Assembly (NCBI GenBank): GCA_024234265.1 | Contig: JACKOM010000006.1 | Span: forward strand, 76,600-140,599 | Reading direction: 5' to 3' | Origin: Oceanospirillaceae bacterium | GTDB lineage: Bacteria; Pseudomonadota; Gammaproteobacteria; Pseudomonadales; Oceanobacteraceae | Length of the DNA stretch: 64,000 nt | Notes under the pieces: model-generated | What the model was told of the DNA's origin: nothing | The model's database searches: none | What the model saw: only the letters and a program-made list of their open reading frames with translations | Made by a program: the position numbers and the translations under genes | Part shown: positions 1-7,293 of the stretch, one piece after another | How positions within the stretch are numbered: the stretch's first letter is position 1 | How the letters are laid out: each line of letters begins with the position of its first letter

Positions 1-30
1 GGAAACAGCGGTCAGTGCTGAAAGTTCCAT
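1..30 (-). CDS. purB: Adenylosuccinate lyase, first 10 codons only
   Basis: The reverse strand starts ATG at 30 and reads M-E-L-S-A-L-T-A-V-S before leaving the window, matching the conserved N-terminus of PurB (E. coli begins MELSSLTAVSP). PurB cleaves SAICAR and adenylosuccinate in purine synthesis. A GAGAG Shine-Dalgarno-like element lies about 8 bases upstream (near 38-42). The call is supported by context: in enterobacteria and pseudomonads purB follows mnmA-hflD, and hflD lies on the same strand at 3496-4134. Here about 3.4 kb of other genes separate the two. Only ten residues are visible, so the identification leans on synteny. Confidence 0.75.
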   Translation of the reverse strand, partial: MELSALTAVS

Positions 31-94
31 GATTGATCTCTCATGTCATGCTGGAAAATTAAGCGGCGCATAATACACCAATTTCCAGCAGGAA

Positions 95-934
95 TCAGCG
101 TTTGAGGGTTAACAGGCAGGCAATAAAAATCAGCAATGTGCCGAGCAGGGAAAGGCTGTCAGGGGTTTCGCCCCATAAAAACCATGCTGCTATACCCCCG
201 AAAACAATCGAAGAAAACGCAATCGGCCCAATGGTGCTGGCCGGTGCCAGTGAATAGGCGCGGCTCATGGCGATCTGGCTCAGGGTGGCGACGATGCCGA
301 TGATAATCAGCTTCAGCAAACTCAGGTTATCAATCTGCTGCCATGCCCAGTACATAGGGATAGCCGCCACCAGGGCGCTGAAAATACTGAAATAAAACAC
401 AATCACCACCGGGCTTTCCGTGGAAGAGAGTTTGCGCACGGACACAAATGCCGCCGCTGCCAGCACACTGGTGGCAAAACCCAGGGCACTGATACCATCA
501 AACAGCCCGTCACTGGGTTTTACCACCCAATACACGCCAACAATACCGATGGCCACCGCCGCGAGTGAAAAAGGCGAGGGGATTTCCCTGAGCCACAACC
601 AGGCGATCAGGGGAATAAACACCGGTGCCGAATAGGTGAAAATCATCGCGTCGGTAATGGGAATATGGGCCAGTGCATAGAAAAAACTGTACATGGCGGT
701 GATGCCAAAAAAGGTGCGCAGCAGGTGTAATTTCAGGCGTCTGGTGCGGAAGTGGCCCACACCGTATTTCAGCAGCAGGGGTAAAAACATCAGGCTGCCC
801 ACCAGATTGCGCACAAATACGATGGTTTCGTTATTGGTATGGGCACTGACGTTACGGATTAACAGCCCCATCATGCTGAATAACAGGGCAGAGAGCAGCA
901 GCCAGAGGGCTGCTTTCACGGTGTTTTGTGGCAT
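95..934 (-). CDS. EamA/DMT-family membrane transporter
   Basis: This is a 280-residue, very hydrophobic protein with about ten predicted membrane segments in two repeated halves, the architecture of EamA (drug/metabolite transporter) permeases. Such proteins sit in the inner membrane and export or import small metabolites; the substrate cannot be told from sequence. The ATG at 934 is preferred over an upstream in-frame ATG at 1009, because the extra 25 residues are basic and polar while the first membrane helix starts a few residues after Met 934. No strong ribosome binding site is visible at either start. It lies alone on the reverse strand between purB and the small secreted protein, so it is probably a single-gene unit inserted into the hflD-purB interval. 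Confidence 0.85.
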   Translation of the reverse strand: MPQNTVKAALWLLLSALLFSMMGLLIRNVSAHTNNETIVFVRNLVGSLMFLPLLLKYGVGHFRTRRLKLHLLRTFFGITAMYSFFYALAHIPITDAMIFTYSAPVFIPLIAWLWLREIPSPFSLAAVAIGIVGVYWVVKPSDGLFDGISALGFATSVLAAAAFVSVRKLSSTESPVVIVFYFSIFSALVAAIPMYWAWQQIDNLSLLKLIIIGIVATLSQIAMSRAYSLAPASTIGPIAFSSIVFGGIAAWFLWGETPDSLSLLGTLLIFIACLLTLKR

Positions 935-1112
935 TTGCGGGGATCGCTGACGAGTGTGGCGCAAGTATACCAAGGCAGCCTTGGCGGCGCACAGCAGACC
1001 CTGAAGCAACCTTGCAAAAAATTAATGTGCGCTTAATCCTGCCGCCAGTTGTCCGAGTGCATCATGGTTACGTGATCAGAAATGATCCACTTTCAACTTT
1101 CAGGAGAACACC

Positions 1113-1349
1113 ATGAATACCAAAAACATCCTTTCTGCAGTGCTGGCCGTTGCTGTTGTTTCTGTGAGTGGTACTGCCTTAGCGGCGACAGCCACAGCGC
1201 CAAAACCTGCGGATGCTATTTCTGTGCAGTGCCATAAAGAGTTTGGCAAAAACAAAATGAAGGTTGAGCAATGCATTCAGGAAAAAACTAAGGCAGGTGC
1301 TTCACAGGCAGCACCCGCTAAACCGGCCGAAGCACCTATGACGAAATAA
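1113..1349 (+). CDS. Small secreted (periplasmic) protein of unknown function
   Basis: This 78-residue protein has a clear signal peptide (basic start, hydrophobic core, A-L-A cleavage site near residues 23-25). The mature part is rich in Ala, Lys and Pro and contains two Cys residues (in QCHKEFG and EQCIQEK) that could form one disulfide. AGGAGAA before the ATG (about 1101-1107) is a good ribosome binding site. It is followed by a strong terminator (1375-1404) and then by a two-component system on the same strand. Small periplasmic proteins next to OmpR-type systems are often regulon members, but that is inference. No family is recognised; PsiF-like repeat proteins have similar Cys-Lys spacing, a weak comparison only. 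Confidence 0.7.
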   Translation: MNTKNILSAVLAVAVVSVSGTALAATATAPKPADAISVQCHKEFGKNKMKVEQCIQEKTKAGASQAAPAKPAEAPMTK

Positions 1350-1374
1350 TCAGCAGATTAGGTCAGCGATGACT

Positions 1375-1412
1375 GCGCCCCGTATAAATTTTTATACGGG
1401 GCGCACTTTTTT
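1375..1412 (+). terminator. Rho-independent terminator after the small secreted protein
   Basis: A perfect 14-bp inverted repeat (1375-1388 with 1391-1404, loop TT) is followed by a run of Ts. It should stop transcription of the small upstream gene and lies about 55 bases before the response regulator start, so the two-component genes probably need their own promoter or depend on read-through. Confidence 0.88.
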
Positions 1413-1458
1413 TATTTGTCTTGTCCAATGGCGAACCCTCCTTCTGTGCAGGCCTGTT

Positions 1459-2139
1459 ATGCGTGTATTGGTTGTTGAAGATGATAAAAGCCATGCGCTT
1501 TTTTTACGTGACGGTTTAGTGCAGTCGGGTCACAACGTTGACCATGCGGCCAATGGTGTTGATGGACTCTTTATGGCAACCGAAGAGCAATATGACGTTC
1601 TGATTGTGGATCGTATGTTACCTAAACTTGATGGACTAGCCCTGGTGCAGGCATTACGCGCAGCTGGGCATACCACGCCTGTATTATTTCTCAGCTCCCT
1701 CAGCCGGGTGGATGAACGCATCCGCGGCCTGCGTGCCGGTGGTGATGATTACCTCACTAAACCCTTTGAATTTGGTGAGGTACTGGCGCGTATTGAAGCC
1801 CTTGCGCGGCGTTCCAGGCCAGAGCAAAACGAGCAAACCCAATTATGTGTCGGGGATCTTGTGATGAATTTATTAACCCGCGATGTGCAGCGTGCGGGGC
1901 AGTCTATTGATTTGCAAAATAAAGAATTTCGCTTGCTGGAGTTTTTAATGCGTCGGGCAGATCAGGTTGTCACGCGCACTATGCTGCTTGAAGGGGTGTG
2001 GGATTTTCATTTTGCCCCCGGATCGAATCTGATTGATTCGCAAATGAGTAAGCTGCGTTTAAAAGTGGACCGTGCTTTTGATTATCCCCTAATTAAAACC
2101 ATTAAGGGGGCTGGTTATAAAATCACTGCGCAGGATTAA
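1459..2139 (+). CDS. OmpR/PhoB-family response regulator
   Basis: This is a 226-residue two-domain regulator. An N-terminal receiver domain (about 1-118) carries the acidic pocket in VVEDD, the phospho-acceptor Asp 51 (in IVDRMLP) and the conserved Lys in LTKPF. A C-terminal winged-helix DNA-binding domain (about 128-224) ends in the typical GAGYKI motif. The ATG at 1459 places the receiver motif MRVLVVEDD at the N-terminus; an earlier in-frame ATG (1369) would add 30 non-homologous residues and lies in the upstream terminator stem. The gene is followed, with likely overlap, by a sensor kinase. Together they form a two-component system inserted on the opposite strand between hflD and purB. 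The signal and targets are unknown; the small secreted protein upstream is a candidate target. Confidence 0.9.
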   Translation: MRVLVVEDDKSHALFLRDGLVQSGHNVDHAANGVDGLFMATEEQYDVLIVDRMLPKLDGLALVQALRAAGHTTPVLFLSSLSRVDERIRGLRAGGDDYLTKPFEFGEVLARIEALARRSRPEQNEQTQLCVGDLVMNLLTRDVQRAGQSIDLQNKEFRLLEFLMRRADQVVTRTMLLEGVWDFHFAPGSNLIDSQMSKLRLKVDRAFDYPLIKTIKGAGYKITAQD

Positions 2140-2176
2140 AGCCTTTATTGGCAGTTTCAGTTTTCGTCTTGGCCTA

Positions 2177-3493
2177 ATGTTGTTTGTGGTGCTTTGCATG
2201 GTGATTACCAGCTTGCGGCTGGTGACTTACAGCAATTCCATTAATTCGGCTTATCACGATATCCAGCTGATAGTTTCCGTACATATCGATGAATTGAATG
2301 ATGTGCTGGCCGCCGATGGTGTTAAGGGGGTTATTCAGCGTTTGCCTGTCATGTTACGCGAATCCGGTGATGTTCATTTGTATATGGGGGTGCGCGCCGC
2401 AGGGGAAATTACCGGAAATCTGCATGTATGGCCAAAAGGGGATCTCAATTCACATCGCTGGTGGCGAATGACTCTGCCGTATTATCCAGCCCAGGCTGAA
2501 ACCGATATTTATTTCCGTTTAATTCCGCTGGATGCCAACACTCAGTTATTGGTGGGGTATGACTTACAAGGTGTTGAGCTTATTCGCAAAACCCTGGGAA
2601 ATGTTTTGCTGGATAACGCGGTTTTATCGGTTGTATTGTCACTTACCCTGGTGTTTTTGATGTTGTGGATGCTCAACCGGCATTTGCAGCGTTATAACCA
2701 TGTGTGTGAGCAGGTGATGGAGGGTAATCTCGATTATCGTATCCGTCTGCATGGTCATTCTGATCAGTTTGAAAAACTCAGTGGCAATATCAATCGCATG
2801 CTCGACTGGAACTGCGTGCTGCTAGATACCGTAAAAGATACCAGTAATGCCATTGCTCACGATATGCGAACCCCTTTGAGCCGCTTACGTTTGCAGTTAC
2901 GCAGCATGGCGGAAACCCAAGAGCAGCCGGAGAAATTGAGAGAAGAGTTACAGGGGGCCGTGGCGCAGCTGGATTATATGGTCACCCTGTTTGATAACAT
3001 TTTGAAAATTGCTAAAGCAGAATCCAAAGAAGCGCGCACTTTATTTGAGTATTTTGATTTGCGCGCATTGGTGGAAGATGTTTTGGATCTGTATGAGTCC
3101 GTATTGGAAGAAAAAAATAAACCTTTGCTGCGTCATATGACGGGGCAGAGTATTCATTTGTTGGGCGATCGCCACCTGATTGGCCAGTCGTTGGTGAATT
3201 TATTGGAAAATACACTGAAGTATTCACCCCCCGAAACGCCGGTTGATGTTTTTTTGCATGCCAGTGCACAGGAGATCAGCCTACAGGTGGCTGACCGCGG
3301 TGCGGGTATCGCACCGGAACTGCGTGAAAAGGTCACGGGGCGTTTTTTCCGGGCAGATAAAAGCCGGCATTCAGAAGGTGTGGGGCTTGGTTTATGTCTG
3401 GTGAACGCGGTGATGATATTGCACGGGGGGCGATTATCTTTGTTGGATAACAACCCCGGTTTGCGTGTTGAGCTGAGTTTTCCGCGAAAATAA
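2177..3493 (+). CDS. Two-component sensor histidine kinase (HAMP, HisKA, HATPase)
   Basis: This is an inner-membrane kinase with a first membrane segment at the N-terminus, a periplasmic loop of about 125 residues, a second membrane segment (about 145-165), a HAMP linker, an H-box with His 228 (in IAHDMRTPLS), an N-box (LVNLLENTLKYSP), a G1 box (DRGAGIA) and a G2 box (GVGLGLCLV). It should phosphorylate the regulator just upstream. The first ATG (2177) cuts into the first helix. The frame stays open upstream and reads basic, helix-leading residues (RRIKAFIGSFSFRLGL). The true start may therefore be a rare CTG at 2126 overlapping the regulator stop, because no ATG, GTG or TTG exists between the in-frame stop at 2090 and 2177. 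The gene ends 2 bases from the convergent hflD, with no terminator between them. Confidence 0.88.
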   Translation: MLFVVLCMVITSLRLVTYSNSINSAYHDIQLIVSVHIDELNDVLAADGVKGVIQRLPVMLRESGDVHLYMGVRAAGEITGNLHVWPKGDLNSHRWWRMTLPYYPAQAETDIYFRLIPLDANTQLLVGYDLQGVELIRKTLGNVLLDNAVLSVVLSLTLVFLMLWMLNRHLQRYNHVCEQVMEGNLDYRIRLHGHSDQFEKLSGNINRMLDWNCVLLDTVKDTSNAIAHDMRTPLSRLRLQLRSMAETQEQPEKLREELQGAVAQLDYMVTLFDNILKIAKAESKEARTLFEYFDLRALVEDVLDLYESVLEEKNKPLLRHMTGQSIHLLGDRHLIGQSLVNLLENTLKYSPPETPVDVFLHASAQEISLQVADRGAGIAPELREKVTGRFFRADKSRHSEGVGLGLCLVNAVMILHGGRLSLLDNNPGLRVELSFPRK

Positions 3494-3495
3494 AT

Positions 3496-4134
3496 TCAGG
3501 ACATTTGCCCGAGTAATTGTGTTGCGGCGCGGTTTAAACGTCTGCGGCTGAACATTAGCTGCCAGCGGCGCCCGCCGACCTGACGCCATAACATGGCGGA
3601 GCGGATGCCGGCAAGTAACAGGGCGCGGATTTTATTGGCGTTCTGATTATTCTGCAGGTGCTGCGCCGTGCCCGTGACATGGATGCGGTAGCGGAATTTA
3701 CTGATGGTGTCCTGATACAGGCCCGCCAGATTGGCCACCACATTTTCGTGGGTGCTGGCGAAGTGTTGCAGCTGGCGGTTGGCGTTTTCAATGCCTTTGC
3801 CGATGGCATCCAGGGTTTGCGGGTTTTTGCGCAGTTGCCCTTCCAGGTGTAACAGGCTCAGGGCATAACGGATTACATCCGGGCTGGAGCCAGTGCGGGA
3901 TTTGCCATCGGTGAGGAATTTTACTTCCTGCAGGCCAAGGCGCAGGTTGCTCAGTTTGTTGCCATAAACCGCTTCTACGCTTGCAGGGTTCTGATCAAGC
4001 AAAGATTCAATGCTGGTGCGCAGGTGCTCTTCGCTGACTTGCCCGGTTTTAGCGACTTGCTCAACTAAATAAGCCGCCTGAAAAAGCCCGGCAAGGGCCA
4101 GCACCTGATGTTCTGTTTGGGTTTGTTTGTTCAT
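3496..4134 (-). CDS. hflD: High-frequency lysogenization protein HflD
   Basis: The 212-residue, mostly helical product matches HflD (YcfC) in length and pattern, including the N-terminal QVLALAGLFQAAYLVEQVA and the central helix containing YALSLLHLEGQL. In E. coli HflD is a peripheral membrane protein that binds phage lambda CII and affects the lysis-lysogeny choice; its role in uninfected cells is unclear. It lies 8 bases downstream of mnmA in the same reverse-strand operon, the classic mnmA-hflD arrangement. The usual next gene, purB, is displaced by about 3.4 kb. Confidence 0.93.
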   Translation of the reverse strand: MNKQTQTEHQVLALAGLFQAAYLVEQVAKTGQVSEEHLRTSIESLLDQNPASVEAVYGNKLSNLRLGLQEVKFLTDGKSRTGSSPDVIRYALSLLHLEGQLRKNPQTLDAIGKGIENANRQLQHFASTHENVVANLAGLYQDTISKFRYRIHVTGTAQHLQNNQNANKIRALLLAGIRSAMLWRQVGGRRWQLMFSRRRLNRAATQLLGQMS

Positions 4135-4142
4135 GTGACGTG

Positions 4143-5243
4143 TTATGACGCCTTTGCAGAAATAGTTTCGATAACGCCGCCGCCCAGGCAGATTTCATCC
4201 ATATAAAATACTACAGACTGGCCAGGGGTAACGGCCCGCTGCGGTTCAGCAAATACAACCCGGTAACCGTCTGCGGTTTTGTGCAGGGTGCATTGCTGAT
4301 CCTGCTGGCGGTAACGCACTTTGGCTGTACATTGCAGGGGAAGTTCCGGTTCGCCGTTGACCCAGAAAATGGTTTTTGCGCTCAGTTCTTCGGAAAAGAG
4401 CAGGGGGTGTTCACCACCCTGACCTATGATGAGCACGTTGTTGACCAGATCTTTGGCAACCACATACCAGGGTTCTTCACCGTGGTTGCGTGTGCCGCCG
4501 ATACCAATACCCTGACGCTGGCCCAGGGTGTAATACATCAGCCCCTGATGTTCACCTATATCTTCGTCTTCGGCGGTTTTGATGCGGCCGGGTTTTGCGG
4601 GCAGGTATTGTTGCAGGAAGTCTTTAAAACGACGTTCGCCGATGAAACAAATACCGGTGGAGTCTTTTTTCTTGGCGGTGGCGAGTTGCTGTTCTTCGGC
4701 AATACGGCGTACCTCAGGTTTTTCCAGCTCACCTACCGGGAAGAGGGTTTGCGCAATTTCATTGCCACCCACGGCATGCAGGAAATAACTCTGATCTTTG
4801 TTGGTGTCCAGCCCGCGTAACAGTTGGGTTTCGCCATTGATGTCACGACGGCGTACATAATGGCCGGTGGCGATCAGGTCAGCACCAAGGCGTTTGGCGT
4901 AATCCAGAAAGGCTTTGAATTTAATTTCCCGGTTGCAGAGGATGTCGGGGTTTGGGGTGCGGCCGGCTTTGTATTCTTCAAGGAAGTGTTCGAAGACGTT
5001 ATCCCAGTATTCGGCAGCAAAGTTGGCTTTGTGCAGTTTGATGCCCAGCTTGTCACACACGGCCTGTGCATCGGCCATATCTTCCATGGCGGTACAGTAT
5101 TCTGTGCCGTCGTCTTCGTCCCAGTTTTTCATGAACAGGCCTTCCACCTGATAACCCTGCTGGATTAACAGATGTGCCGAAACCGAGGAGTCCACACCGC
5201 CGGACATGCCGACGATGACTTTAATATCGCTGTTACTTTTCAT
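4143..5243 (-). CDS. mnmA: tRNA 2-thiouridylase MnmA
   Basis: This 366-residue enzyme adds sulfur to C2 of the wobble uridine in tRNA-Lys, tRNA-Glu and tRNA-Gln, taking it from the IscS-TusABCDE relay; tusBCDE are encoded in this same window. The PP-loop ATP-binding motif (GMSGGVDSS) is near the N-terminus. The two catalytic cysteines are visible in ILCNREIKF and STGICFIG, with the C-terminal beta-barrel after them. The ATG at 5243 overlaps the end of nudJ by 11 bases and puts the PP-loop about 8 residues from the N-terminus, as in homologues; the frame upstream of it belongs to nudJ. Confidence 0.96.
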   Translation of the reverse strand: MKSNSDIKVIVGMSGGVDSSVSAHLLIQQGYQVEGLFMKNWDEDDGTEYCTAMEDMADAQAVCDKLGIKLHKANFAAEYWDNVFEHFLEEYKAGRTPNPDILCNREIKFKAFLDYAKRLGADLIATGHYVRRRDINGETQLLRGLDTNKDQSYFLHAVGGNEIAQTLFPVGELEKPEVRRIAEEQQLATAKKKDSTGICFIGERRFKDFLQQYLPAKPGRIKTAEDEDIGEHQGLMYYTLGQRQGIGIGGTRNHGEEPWYVVAKDLVNNVLIIGQGGEHPLLFSEELSAKTIFWVNGEPELPLQCTAKVRYRQQDQQCTLHKTADGYRVVFAEPQRAVTPGQSVVFYMDEICLGGGVIETISAKAS

Positions 5244-5700
5244 GGGTATTCCGCTTGTGCGGGTGCTCATAGATAAAATCCAGAGGAAAACGTTTGCCCG
5301 CAATGTGATCTTCAATGCATTTGATCACCAGCGGGCTTCTTGCTTTGCCGCTGGCTTTGAGTTCGTCAAGGCTTAACCAGACCGCCCGTTGAATGCCTTC
5401 ATCAAGTTTGTACTCAGGGTGATGCTGCAATGCAGTACCTGTGAAGCACATACGGTGATAGGTGGTTTGGTTGATTTCTGCAAAATAAGTGTAGAGACCC
5501 TGCACCGCATCCAGCTGCACATCCCAGCCGGTTTCTTCCAGCACTTCACGCACTGCTGCTTCGGCATAGGTTTCGTTTTCTTCGAGGTGCCCTGCAGGCT
5601 GGTTATATACCAGCTGATTTTCGGCGATTTCTTCAACCAGAAGGTATTTGCCATTTTGTTCGATAACAGTGGCAACAGTGGCGTTTGGTTTCCAGCGCAT
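5233..5700 (-). CDS. nudJ: NUDIX hydrolase NudJ
   Basis: The 155-residue protein carries a complete Nudix box from about residue 37 (GHLEENETYAEAAVREVLEE, then TGW) with the metal-binding REVLEE core. NudJ (YmfB) hydrolyses nucleoside di- and triphosphates and the thiamin precursor HMP-PP in E. coli. It sits between rluE (5 bases away) and mnmA (11-base overlap), exactly the rluE-nudJ-mnmA order of E. coli, which favours NudJ over other Nudix families. Translation is probably coupled to mnmA. Confidence 0.9.
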   Translation of the reverse strand: MRWKPNATVATVIEQNGKYLLVEEIAENQLVYNQPAGHLEENETYAEAAVREVLEETGWDVQLDAVQGLYTYFAEINQTTYHRMCFTGTALQHHPEYKLDEGIQRAVWLSLDELKASGKARSPLVIKCIEDHIAGKRFPLDFIYEHPHKRNTHEK

Positions 5701-5705
5701 GCTTT

Positions 5706-6338
5706 TTACCTTGGGAATTTGCGCGCCATACTAGCGGATTTACGCTTGCCTTTAAATTGCCCGGTTTTGGGTTTAGCTGTTGCAATCGGGTCCGGCACGT
5801 TTAAAACGCGGTATTCGCCGGGTTGCAGCCCATCTAAGTGCCAGTCGCCAATGTGCATGCGGATCAGGCGTAACGTCGGGAAACCTACGGCGGCTGTCAT
5901 GCGCCGCACCTGGCGGTTACGGCCTTCTTTGATCGTGAGGGATATCCAGCTGGTGGGAATGTTGGCCCGCTGGCGGATAGGCGGGTTGCGCTCCCACAGA
6001 TCCGGGGGTGAAATTTCAACGGCAATTGCGGGTTGGGTTGGGCCATCATTCAGGATGACTCCTTTTTGCAAAGCTGCCAGTGCTTCAGGGGTGATGTTAC
6101 CTTCTACCTGCGCGTAATAGGTTTTGGGCATTTTACGTTCAGGGTGGCTGATTTCGTGTTGCAGTAACCCGTTATCGGTTAAGAGCAATAAACCTTCAGA
6201 GTCATAATCAAGACGCCCGGCGGGGTACACACCTTTGATATCTACATAATTGGCGAGAGTGGCTTTATCGGAGTTTTCATCGGAGGAAAACTGCGACATT
6301 ACCTGAAAGGGTTTATTCAGCAGAACTAACTTGGCCAT
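5706..6338 (-). CDS. rluE: 23S rRNA pseudouridine(2457) synthase RluE
   Basis: This is a 210-residue enzyme of the RsuA/RluB/E/F pseudouridine synthase family. The catalytic aspartate lies in GRLDYDSEGLLLLT near residue 41, followed by the family motif KTYYAQVEG and a C-terminal RQVRRM segment. There is no N-terminal S4 domain, as in RluE/RluF-like short members. RluE isomerises U2457 of 23S rRNA. It heads the reverse-strand operon rluE-nudJ-mnmA-hflD. The specific target follows from synteny and family rather than from a diagnostic residue. Confidence 0.9.
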   Translation of the reverse strand: MAKLVLLNKPFQVMSQFSSDENSDKATLANYVDIKGVYPAGRLDYDSEGLLLLTDNGLLQHEISHPERKMPKTYYAQVEGNITPEALAALQKGVILNDGPTQPAIAVEISPPDLWERNPPIRQRANIPTSWISLTIKEGRNRQVRRMTAAVGFPTLRLIRMHIGDWHLDGLQPGEYRVLNVPDPIATAKPKTGQFKGKRKSASMARKFPR

Positions 6339-6425
6339 TCATCTACTCTGTTGTGCCCGGGGTGCATGAAAGAGGGATGATTATAAAGTGTTGTTACGGG
6401 TTACCCTAATTTCGATTTGACCAAA

Positions 6426-6456
6426 TCAAAAAAGCCGGCAAAAGCCGGCTTTTTCA
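6426..6456 (-). terminator. Rho-independent terminator after cspD
   Basis: An inverted repeat AAAGCCGGC-AAA-GCCGGCTTT (about 6431-6451) has T-rich flanks in both directions. It lies between the cspD stop (6469) and the rluE start (6338), so on the reverse strand it ends cspD transcription. Confidence 0.88.
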
Positions 6457-6468
6457 GGAAAACTGGTA

Positions 6469-6744
6469 TCAGATTTCACTGGATGCAGGTTCCGCCAGAA
6501 CTTTGTCTGCATTGGATTTTTGATCGCTACCGGTGGCCACTTCAATTGGCTGGATATTTATAGCGTGAGTGCCTTTATCACCGGGTTTGGTATCGAAGGA
6601 GACCGCCTGACCGGCTTTGAGGGTCTTGTAGCCTTCCATTTGGATAGATGAATAATGGGCGAACAGATCTTCATTACCGGAATCAGCAAGAATGAAACCG
6701 TAACCTTTGGCATTGTTGAACCACTTTACTTTCCCTGTTTGCAT
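6469..6744 (-). CDS. cspD: Cold-shock-domain protein CspD
   Basis: The first 67 or so residues form a cold shock domain with both RNA-binding motifs (RNP1 as KGYGFI, RNP2 as DLFAHYS). A non-conserved polar tail of about 20 residues follows, longer than E. coli CspD (74 residues). CspD binds single-stranded nucleic acid and in E. coli inhibits replication in stationary phase. The gene is divergent from clpS, the same arrangement as in E. coli and Pseudomonas, which supports CspD rather than a general CspA-type protein. AGGGAG about 7 bases before the ATG is a good ribosome binding site. Confidence 0.88.
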   Translation of the reverse strand: MQTGKVKWFNNAKGYGFILADSGNEDLFAHYSSIQMEGYKTLKAGQAVSFDTKPGDKGTHAINIQPIEVATGSDQKSNADKVLAEPASSEI

Positions 6745-6924
6745 GCGTTTACTCCCTGCACTGACTTGTAATTCTTATTGTCGGTACCATATAGACAGCA
6801 GTCTAATGCTGTACCCGGTGCCGCTAACCTTGTGCCAAAGTTATAGGCTTGTCAAGAGCTGGGTACGGGTAATATTGCCAACTTCAAAGTACCTTTTGCC
6901 GGGTGTTACAAAGGCGAATATCGA

Positions 6925-7275
6925 ATGTTTAAAAGTGAACTAAGATTATCCTCAGGGAACCAAGAGTCGGATGATCACGGAGGTGGCCTGGCAGTTGCAT
7001 CGGTTCGACCAGAGCTGCGGCGGCCTTCGATGTACAGGGTGTTAATGCTGAACGACGACTACACCCCCATGGAGTTTGTAGTCGATGTTCTGCAAATGTT
7101 ATTCAACATGAATTCCGAGCAGGCAACACAAGTTATGTTGGCTGTTCATCATCAAGGCAGGGGTGTATGTGGTGTCTTCACACGGGATATCGCAGAAACA
7201 AAAGCGGCTCAGGTCATTGCATTAGCTCGCGAACATCAGCACCCGCTTATGTGTGAAATTGAGCGGGTGGACTAA
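6925..7275 (+). CDS. clpS: ATP-dependent Clp protease adaptor ClpS
   Basis: This 116-residue adaptor hands N-degron substrates to ClpAP. The conserved block YRVLMLNDDYTPMEFVV forms the pocket that binds Leu, Phe, Trp or Tyr at substrate N-termini, with the following Met (VDVLQMLF) and His residues (AVHHQGRG). The N-terminal tail of about 35 residues is variable and flexible in the family. It lies 18 bases upstream of clpA in the same operon and diverges from cspD. A possible weak promoter (TTGTCA at 6849, TAATAT at 6870, spacer 15) precedes it. Confidence 0.96.
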   Translation: MFKSELRLSSGNQESDDHGGGLAVASVRPELRRPSMYRVLMLNDDYTPMEFVVDVLQMLFNMNSEQATQVMLAVHHQGRGVCGVFTRDIAETKAAQVIALAREHQHPLMCEIERVD

Positions 7276-7293
7276 GCGCAACCGGGAGGCACT

